This document shows positions 57,523 to 64,000 of a DNA stretch of 64,000 nt, one piece after another. Made by a program: the position numbers and the translations under genes. Positions within the stretch are counted from its first letter, which is position 1; every line of letters starts with the position of its first letter. The notes under the pieces were generated by a model, which worked only from the letters and a program-made list of their open reading frames with translations, searched no databases and was not told the DNA's origin. Origin of the DNA: Hyphomicrobiales bacterium (GTDB taxonomy: Bacteria; Pseudomonadota; Alphaproteobacteria; Rhizobiales; Xanthobacteraceae); the NCBI GenBank assembly GCA_013911975.1, contig JACESF010000010.1, positions 19,937-83,936 on the forward strand. The letters run 5' to 3'.

Positions 57523-59190
57523 ATGTCCGACACGTCCGAACTGGTCTTCGCCCCCCTCGGCGGGGTTGGCGAGATCGGGATGAATCTCGGCCTCTACGGC
57601 TTCGGCCCCAAGCGCGGCCGCCGCTGGCTCATGGTGGATCTCGGCATGAGCTTCGCCGGCGAGGAAGCGCCCGGCGTCGACCTCGTCCTGCCCGACATCC
57701 GCTTCCTGGAGCGGGAGGCGAAGTCCATCGAGGGCCTCGTCCTCACCCATGGCCATGAGGACCATGTGGGCGCGATCCTGGACCTGTGGCCGCGCCTGAA
57801 GTGCCCCATCTACACCACCCGCTTCACGGCGGGGCTGCTGGAGGCCAAGCGCTTCGCCGAGCCGGGCGCGCCCAAGCTGCCCATGAACATTGTGCGCGCG
57901 GGCGAGCCGTTCGATCTCGGCCCGTTCAATCTCGAATTCATCCCGGTCGCGCATTCCATCCCCGACAGCCACGCCATCGCCATCCGCACGGCGGCGGGCC
58001 TCGTGCTGCACACGGGCGACTGGAAGCTGGACCCGAACCCGGTCGTCGGCCATGTGACCGACGCCGCGCGCCTGAAGGCGCTGGGGGACGAGGGCGTCCG
58101 CGCCATCATCTGCGATTCCACCAACGCGATCCGCGACGGCATCTCGCCGTCCGAGGCCGACGTGGCGGTGACGCTGAAGGAGATCGTCGCGCAGGCGAAG
58201 CACCGCATCTGCTTCACCACCTTCTCGTCCAACGTCGCCCGCATCCGCTCCATCGCCGAGGCCGCCATGGCCAATGACCGCGAGGTGGTGGTGGTGGGCC
58301 GCGCCATGGACCGGGTCATCGGCGTCGCGCGCGAGCAGGGGATGCTGGACGGCATCCCGCCGTTTCGCACCTCCGAATCCTACGGCTATCTGCCCCGCGA
58401 CAAGGTGGTGGCGCTGCTCACCGGCTCGCAGGGCGAGCCCCGCGCCGCGCTGCGCCGCATCGCGGAGGACGACCATCCCGAGATCGCCCTGTCCAAGGGC
58501 GACGTCGTGGTCTTCTCCTCGCGCACCATTCCCGGCAACGAGAAGGTGGTGAACAAGGTCATCAACGGCCTCGCCAAGCGCGGCATCAAGGTGATGACCG
58601 ACCGCGACGGCCTCGTGCACGTCTCCGGCCACCCCCGGCGCGGCGAGCTGGAGCAGATGTATGGCTGGGTGCGCCCGCAGGTGAGCGTGCCGGTGCATGG
58701 CGAGCCCATGCATCTGGCCGCCCATGCGGACCTTGCCCGCCGCCTGGGCGTGCCCGAGGTGGTCCTGTGCTCGGACGGCCATGTGGTGCGCCTCGCGCCC
58801 GGCCCCGCCGAGCGGGTGGACGACATTCCCTTCGGCCGGCTCTACAAGGACGGCCGCCTGCTCATTCCCGAGGCCGAGCGCACCGTGCCCGAGCGGCGCA
58901 AGCTCAGCTTCGTGGGCGTGGTCTCGGTTGCGTTCGCCATCGACGCGAAGGGCAATCTCGTGGGCGACCCGAGCGTGGAGGCCAGCGGCCTGCCGGAGCG
59001 CGGGGAGGGCGGCGTCGACATGCTCGACCACATCCTCGATACCCTGGTGACGACCCTGGACAACCTGCCGCGCGCCCGCCGCCGCGATCCGGAGGCCATC
59101 TCCGATTCCCTGGAGAAGGCCATTCGTGGGGCGGTGAATGCCGTGTGGGGCAAAAAGCCGGTTTGCCACGTCCATGTGGTCGAGGTCTGA
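57523..59190 (+). CDS. rnj: Ribonuclease J
   Basis: The 555-aa beta-CASP/metallo-beta-lactamase nuclease has 5'-to-3' exo- and endonuclease activity in RNA maturation. Metal site: THGHEDHVGAI, then HTGDWKLD and HVSGHPRRGELEQM. The start at MSDTSELV has AAGGGAGA upstream; the open frame before it overlaps birA. 8 bases after birA, likely same transcript. Confidence 0.95.
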   Translation: MSDTSELVFAPLGGVGEIGMNLGLYGFGPKRGRRWLMVDLGMSFAGEEAPGVDLVLPDIRFLEREAKSIEGLVLTHGHEDHVGAILDLWPRLKCPIYTTRFTAGLLEAKRFAEPGAPKLPMNIVRAGEPFDLGPFNLEFIPVAHSIPDSHAIAIRTAAGLVLHTGDWKLDPNPVVGHVTDAARLKALGDEGVRAIICDSTNAIRDGISPSEADVAVTLKEIVAQAKHRICFTTFSSNVARIRSIAEAAMANDREVVVVGRAMDRVIGVAREQGMLDGIPPFRTSESYGYLPRDKVVALLTGSQGEPRAALRRIAEDDHPEIALSKGDVVVFSSRTIPGNEKVVNKVINGLAKRGIKVMTDRDGLVHVSGHPRRGELEQMYGWVRPQVSVPVHGEPMHLAAHADLARRLGVPEVVLCSDGHVVRLAPGPAERVDDIPFGRLYKDGRLLIPEAERTVPERRKLSFVGVVSVAFAIDAKGNLVGDPSVEASGLPERGEGGVDMLDHILDTLVTTLDNLPRARRRDPEAISDSLEKAIRGAVNAVWGKKPVCHVHVVEV

Positions 59191-59226
59191 TAGGCGCCTA
59201 ACGGTGCCCGCACGCAGGAGGAAACC

Positions 59227-59631
59227 ATGATCGGACGGCTGAACCATGTGGCCATCGCGGTGCGCGACATCGCGGCGGCGAGCGCGCTCTATCGCGACAC
59301 GCTGGGTGCCGAGGTGTCCGAGCAGGTGGCCCAGCACGCCCATGGCGTGACCACCGTGTTCATCAACCTGCCCAACACGAAGATCGAGCTGCTGGAGCCG
59401 CTGGGCGAGGGCTCGCCCATCAACAAGTTCCTGGAGCGCAATCCCGACGGCGGCATCCACCACATCTGCTACGAGGTGGACGACATCATCGCCGCCCGCG
59501 ACCAACTGAAGGCCAAGGGCGCGCGGGTGCTCGGCGACGGCGAGCCGAAGATCGGCGCCCACAACAAGCCGGTCCTGTTCCTTCACCCGAAGGATTTCAA
59601 CGGGACGCTGGTGGAGCTGGAACAGGCCTGA
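59227..59631 (+). CDS. mce: Methylmalonyl-CoA epimerase
   Basis: The 134-aa VOC-fold dimer converts (2R)- to (2S)-methylmalonyl-CoA in propionyl-CoA use. Metal ligands are in LNHVAIAV, IHHICYEVDD and LVELEQ. The length matches the family. AGGAGG lies 5 bases before the ATG. Confidence 0.93.
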   Translation: MIGRLNHVAIAVRDIAAASALYRDTLGAEVSEQVAQHAHGVTTVFINLPNTKIELLEPLGEGSPINKFLERNPDGGIHHICYEVDDIIAARDQLKAKGARVLGDGEPKIGAHNKPVLFLHPKDFNGTLVELEQA

Positions 59632-59642
59632 GGATCGCTTTC

Positions 59643-59915
59643 GTGGCTATCGGCACCTACGCAGCCATCTATTTCATCACCTGGTGGGTGATGCTCTTCG
59701 TCGTGCTGCCCTGGGGGGTGCGCAGCCAGGCGGAGGAGGGGGAAGTGACGCCCGGCACGGAGCCCGGCGCGCCCCGGCGTCCCCATCTGCTGCGCAAGGC
59801 CATCGCCACGAGCATCGTGGCGGCGTTCGTGACCGCGGGCCTAGTCTGGATCGGCACCAGCGGCGTGGTGCGCCTCTCCGACCTGCCGATGCCGTTCAAG
59901 ACCGACAATTGGTGA
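59643..59915 (+). CDS. DUF1467 family membrane protein
   Basis: The 90-aa protein has two membrane helices (about 5-24 and 52-72) joined by an acidic/Pro-rich loop. The opening YAAIYFITWWVMLFVVLPWGVRSQ is typical of DUF1467, a small alphaproteobacterial family of unknown function. The start is GTG at 59643. 11 bases after mce. Confidence 0.88.
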   Translation: MAIGTYAAIYFITWWVMLFVVLPWGVRSQAEEGEVTPGTEPGAPRRPHLLRKAIATSIVAAFVTAGLVWIGTSGVVRLSDLPMPFKTDNW

Positions 59916-59922
59916 GGTGCGC

Positions 59923-59938
59923 CCGGGCTTCGGCCCGG
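59923..59938 (+). terminator. UUCG-tetraloop hairpin after DUF1467 gene
   Basis: The stem CCGGGC / GCCCGG closes a TTCG loop, 7 bases after the stop codon. This is a very stable mini-hairpin without a T-run, and probably protects the 3' end or aids termination. Confidence 0.6.
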
Positions 59939-59983
59939 ATGCCGTCCGGCGGGCCGGGTAGCAGGGCGCGGATGGAAAAAGAA

Positions 59984-60007
59984 AAGGCGAGCCCATCGGC
60001 TCGCCTT
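59984..60007 (+). terminator. Rho-independent-type terminator
   Basis: A 10-bp stem AAGGCGAGCC / GGCTCGCCTT has a 4-base loop, with an A-rich 5' flank and a CATTTC 3' flank. It probably ends the transcript from nuo to the DUF1467 gene. Confidence 0.8.
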
Positions 60008-60542
60008 CATTTCGTGCGCGTATCTTAATTCAGCCGGGTCGTGGGTGCGAACGCACCGGCCGGGGCGCTGCCGCTTCCGATTCTTCGAGCCTCAGGAGGC
60101 CAGTGTCGGGCGGCTTATTGTTTGACCTTCCTCCCGAGACCTGGACCTCTCCCAAGATGCCGTGAAAGGCACAATGGCGGACCCCTTTCTTTTGATTTCG
60201 CTAAAGTAGAACAAGATTTATGTGTTTGTCATCCTTGCGCCGCAATAGATCTTTTGCTGCGTTGCACAACATCTGCGCGAAGCTTCCCGCCGCCGGCGCG
60301 CAAATGTCGTGTACGCCGCCTTTTCGCCGCTCTCCGGCCTGCCGGGGCGGGCTTGTATTTTTCTAACCGTTCCGCTTTCACTGGCGGCCACGAAATCCGC
60401 TGGAGCCTGATCCCGTCAGGTTGATCGACCTGACTGGTGAATCAGTCTCTCAATATCTGATAGAGAGCGATTCCCGCCCGGCATCGAAACATATCCGTGC
60501 TTCGATGCCGGGCGATCGCACTCTGACCCGTCGAGTTCCGCC
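60008..60542. other. Gene-free region upstream of proS with a low-GC patch
   Basis: No gene is supported in 535 bases. The stretch 60181-60240 is about 38% G+C by my count, well below the surrounding DNA. TTGATT-N17-GATTTA inside it is a weak promoter candidate. The last 130 bases form the structured proS leader listed next. Confidence 0.5.
60415..60514 (+). promoter_or_regulatory. Structured leader of proS (three inverted-repeat blocks)
   Basis: Block 1: GTCAGGT-N6-ACCTGAC (60415-60434). Block 2: overlapping, mutually exclusive pairs ATCAG/CTGAT (60441-60461) and CTCTC/GAGAG (60447-60467). Block 3: a perfect 14-bp stem at 60475-60488 with 60501-60514, loop of 12, ending 28 bases before the proS ATG. 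The arrangement could act on transcription (operator) or on the transcript (attenuation or stability). Confidence 0.55.
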
Positions 60543-61865
60543 ATGCGCCTGTCCCGATATTTCCTGCCGATTCTTCGCGAGGTTCCGAAGGAGGCGGAGA
60601 TCGTTTCCCACCGGCTCATGCTGCGGGCGGGCATGGTGCGCCAGGAGAGCGCGGGCATCTATGCCTGGCTGCCGCTGGGCCACCGGGTGCTGAACAAGAT
60701 CTGCAACATCATCCGCGAGGAGCAGAATCGCGCCGGCGCCGTCGAGATGCTGATGCCCACCATCCAGTCGGCGGACCTGTGGCGCGAGAGCGGCCGCTAC
60801 GACGACTACGGCAAGGAGATGCTGCGCATTCGCGACCGGCACGACCGCGAGATGCTGTTCGGGCCCACCAACGAGGAGATGATCACCGAGATCGTCCGGG
60901 CCTATGTGAAGTCCTACAAGGCGCTGCCGCTGAACCTCTACCACATCCAGTGGAAGTTCCGGGACGAGGTGCGCCCGCGCTTCGGCGTCTACCGCTCGCG
61001 CGAGTTCCTGATGAAGGATGCCTATTCCTTCGATCTCGATGCGGCCGGCGCACGCCATTCCTACAACAAGATGTTCGTCGCTTATCTGCGCACCTTCTCC
61101 CGGATGGGGCTGAAAGCGATTCCCATGGTAGCGGATACGGGGCCCATCGGCGGCAACCTCTCCCACGAGTTCATCATCCTCGCCTCCACCGGCGAGAGCG
61201 AGGTGTTCTGCCACGCCGACTATCTGGACAAGCCCGCGCCCGCCGTCGCCACCGACTTCGACGACAAGGCCGGCCTCCAGGACCTGGTGGACCAGTGGAC
61301 CGAGCTTTACGCCGCCACCTCCGAGAAGCACGACGAGGCGGCCTTCGGCGCGATTCCCGAGGCGCGCCGCATGGCCGCGCGCGGCATCGAGGTGGGCCAC
61401 ATCTTCTATTTCGGCACCAAATATTCCGAGCCCTTCGGCGCCAAGGTGCAGGGGCCGGACGGGGCCGAGCACCTCATCCACATGGGCTCCTACGGCATCG
61501 GACCCTCGCGCCTCGTGGCGGCGATGATCGAGGCCTCCCACGACGAGGCGGGGATCATCTGGCCGGACGCGGTCGCGCCCTTCCACGTGGGCATCCTGAA
61601 CCTCAAGACCGGCGATTCCGCCACCGACGCCGCCTGCGGCGCGCTCTATCAGCGCCTCACCGCCGCCGGCAAGGACGTGCTCTATGACGACACCGACGAG
61701 CGCGCGGGGGCGAAGTTCGCCACCGCCGACCTCATCGGCCTGCCCTGGCAGATCCTGGTGGGGCCGAAGAGCCTCGCCGAGGGCAAGGTGGAACTGAAGC
61801 GCCGCGTGGACGGCGCGCGCGAACTGATGTCGATCGACGACGTGATCGAGCGGCTGACCACGTGA
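60543..61865 (+). CDS. proS: Prolyl-tRNA synthetase (short, no editing insert)
   Basis: The 440-aa class II synthetase charges tRNA-Pro. Motif 2 reads [27 protein letters not shown] (FRDE...R.REF) and motif 3 [13 protein letters not shown]; the anticodon-binding domain occupies about 345-440. The usual bacterial INS (YbaK-like) editing domain is missing, so it is the alphaproteobacterial short form. No strong ribosome site precedes the ATG, which follows the structured leader. It begins the proS-lolC-lolD run; its stop overlaps a possible GTG of lolC. Confidence 0.96.
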   Translation: MRLSRYFLPILREVPKEAEIVSHRLMLRAGMVRQESAGIYAWLPLGHRVLNKICNIIREEQNRAGAVEMLMPTIQSADLWRESGRYDDYGKEMLRIRDRHDREMLFGPTNEEMITEIVRAYVKSYKALPLNLYHIQWKFRDEVRPRFGVYRSREFLMKDAYSFDLDAAGARHSYNKMFVAYLRTFSRMGLKAIPMVADTGPIGGNLSHEFIILASTGESEVFCHADYLDKPAPAVATDFDDKAGLQDLVDQWTELYAATSEKHDEAAFGAIPEARRMAARGIEVGHIFYFGTKYSEPFGAKVQGPDGAEHLIHMGSYGIGPSRLVAAMIEASHDEAGIIWPDAVAPFHVGILNLKTGDSATDAACGALYQRLTAAGKDVLYDDTDERAGAKFATADLIGLPWQILVGPKSLAEGKVELKRRVDGARELMSIDDVIERLTT

Positions 61866-61879
61866 CGGGAGCGCAGCGG

Positions 61880-63168
61880 ATGGCCAAGGGCGCGGAGGCT
61901 TCGCCGGAACCCACCGGGACCCGGCCATTTTCCGCGTTCGAATGGATGCTGTCGCTGCGCTACCTGCGCGCCCGGCGCAAGGAAGGCTTCATTTCCGTCA
62001 TCGCCGGCTTCTCCTTCCTCGGCATCGTGCTGGGGGTGGCGACGCTGATCATCGTGATGGCGGTGATGAACGGCTTCCGGCAGGAATTGCTGGGCAAGAT
62101 CCTCGGCCTCAACGGCCATCTCCTGGTGCAGCCGCTGGAGCGCCCGCTCACCGACTACAAGGAGGTGGCGGCGCGCCTCGCCAAGCTCAACGGGGTGAAG
62201 GCGGCGGTGCCCCTCGTGGAAGGGCAGGCGCTCGCCTCCTCGGCCTACAACGCCTCTGGCGTGCTCGTGCGGGGCCTGAGCGAGGCGGACCTGCGCAAGC
62301 TCCCCTCCATCGCCAACAACATCAAGAGCGGCACGCTGGAAGGCTTCGACCAGGGGCAGGGGGTCGCCATCGGCAAGAGATTGGCCGACCAGCTCTCGCT
62401 CCATGCGGGCGACAACATCACGCTGGTGGCGCCGCGCGGGGCGGTGACGCCCATGGGCACCTCGCCGCGCATCAAGGTCTACAAGGTCGCCGCCATCTTC
62501 GAGATCGGCATGTCGGAATATGACGGCGCCTTCCTCTTCATGCCGCTGCCGGAGGCCCAGGCCTATTTCAACCGCAACGGCGACGTGAACGCCATCGAGG
62601 TCTATATCGACAACCCGGACGACGTGGCGGAACTGCGCCCGGCGATCCTTTCGGCGGCGGAGCGGCCCGTCTACATCGTCGACTGGCGACAGCGGAACGC
62701 CACCTTCTTCAACGCCCTCCAGGTGGAGCGGAACGTGATGTTCCTCATCCTCACGCTGATCGTGCTGGTGGCGGCGCTGAACATCGTGTCCGGCCTCATC
62801 ATGCTGGTGAAGGACAAGGGCCACGACATCGCCGTGCTGCGCACCATGGGCGCGACGCAGGGCGCCATCATGCGGATCTTCCTCATCACCGGCGCCAGCA
62901 TCGGCTTCGTGGGCACGGCGGTCGGCTTCCTGCTGGGGGTGCTGGTCTGCCTGAACATCGAGGAGATCCGGCGCTTCATCTCCTGGCTCACCAGCACGGA
63001 GTTGTTCTCGCCGGAGCTGTATTATCTCTCCAAGCTGCCCGCGCAGATGAATGCGGGCGAGACCACGTCCGTGGTGGTGATGGCCCTGGTCCTCTCGCTG
63101 CTCGCGACCCTCTATCCCTCCTGGCGGGCGGCGCGGCTCGATCCCGTCGAAGCCCTGAGATACGAGTG

Positions 63169-63169
<1 letters not shown>
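61880..63169 (+). CDS. lolC: Lipoprotein-releasing ABC transporter permease (LolC/E family)
   Basis: The 429-aa inner-membrane permease extracts lipoproteins for transfer to LolA. The first helix is at about 38-60, a large periplasmic domain at about 62-285, and three more helices in the C-terminal part. The typical end [16 protein letters not shown] is present. The ATG at 61880 has GGGAG 8 bases upstream; a GTG at 61862 overlapping the proS stop is an alternative. The one permease gene here may form a homodimer, or pair with a product from elsewhere. Confidence 0.92.
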
Positions 63170-63866
<697 letters not shown>

Positions 63867-63873
<7 letters not shown>

Positions 63874-64000
63874 GGGGCGGAAAACGCGCCCGCCGGGCCG
63901 GGGCGGAATTTGCCCGGGGCGGGACTTGCGCTGGAACGGGATTTGCAGTCGTGATCCTATGGTCCGCCACGCGGCGGGGGCGTTTTCCGCCCCTCAGGCC
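63867..64000. repeat. 29-bp inverted repeat (28/29 identical) overlapping the end of lolD
   Basis: The left arm at 63867-63895 (including the last lolD codon and the TGA) matches the reverse complement of 63972-64000 with one mismatch. The 76-base spacer shows further GC-rich hairpins and a repeated GGAATTTGC/GGGATTTGC-like motif. The right arm touches the window edge and may run further. It could be a long terminator, or the converging end of another gene. Confidence 0.85.

Noticed and set aside
60041..60424. 127-codon frame in the gap before proS (contains RHNGGPLSF)
   Set aside because: Composition changes along its length, no ribosome site and no family beyond a short HNGGP likeness seen in unrelated Rhizobiales proteins. 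Possibly a decayed remnant, but not supported.
60415..60514. T-box riboswitch upstream of proS
   Set aside because: The conserved T-box sequence and specifier-loop layout are absent, and T-boxes are not expected in alphaproteobacteria.

Overview
The window is GC-rich bacterial chromosome with dense, short-spaced operons. Gene content points to an alphaproteobacterium of the Hyphomicrobiales (Rhizobiales): a CckA hybrid kinase, a single bifunctional Rsh, the short ProRS without an editing insert, an Asp-type HemB metal motif, DUF1467 and FliO-like proteins, and a tRNA-His without the universal G-1. The genus cannot be fixed from sequence alone; a Xanthobacteraceae-like organism is my guess. 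No insertion sequence, prophage, integrase, CRISPR array or rRNA is visible.

Layout. 1-9.4 kb: tRNA-Asp, a secreted two-repeat MVL-like lectin, a chemoreceptor, a KGG stress protein, an FMN 2-hydroxyacid dehydrogenase, tRNA-His, an AEC transporter, a UbiH-type hydroxylase and a Na/Pi-type transporter. 9.4-18.4 kb: a quinone oxidoreductase, then the conserved housekeeping block rsh-pdxJ-acpS-(glycosyltransferase-like gene)-lepB-rnc-era-recO, much of it joined by ATGA/GTGA overlaps. 18.3-27.5 kb: a small Gly/Tyr-rich secreted protein, parC, a divergent CLC channel, and a minus-strand run hemB-threonine ammonia-lyase-RDD protein-bpt-marC. 27.6-36 kb: a hydroxyisobutyryl-CoA hydrolase-like enzyme, an O-methyltransferase, gmhB with an AGE-family epimerase, a deoxyribosyltransferase-like protein with a C-terminal membrane helix, a two-module VOC protein, a double winged-helix protein and two small secreted proteins. 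36-41 kb: a FliO-like protein with a pentapeptide repeat, and cckA.

41.2-56.7 kb holds the complete respiratory complex I operon nuoABCDEFGHIJKLMN. Two extra genes sit inside it: a small exported protein between nuoD and nuoE, tied to both by TGATG overlaps, and a VOC-fold protein between nuoF and nuoG. birA, rnj (RNase J), methylmalonyl-CoA epimerase and a DUF1467 protein follow on the same strand. After a 627-base gap with terminators, a low-GC patch and a structured leader comes proS-lolC-lolD. The window ends in a 29-bp inverted repeat that includes the lolD stop codon.

Most of the window is ordinary core genome. The points most worth a second look are the two extra genes inside the nuo operon, the acidic N-terminal extension of Era, the lectin, the 15-bp minisatellite in the FliO-like gene, the proS leader, and the inverted repeat at the right edge. 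I did not find a clearly new multi-gene system.
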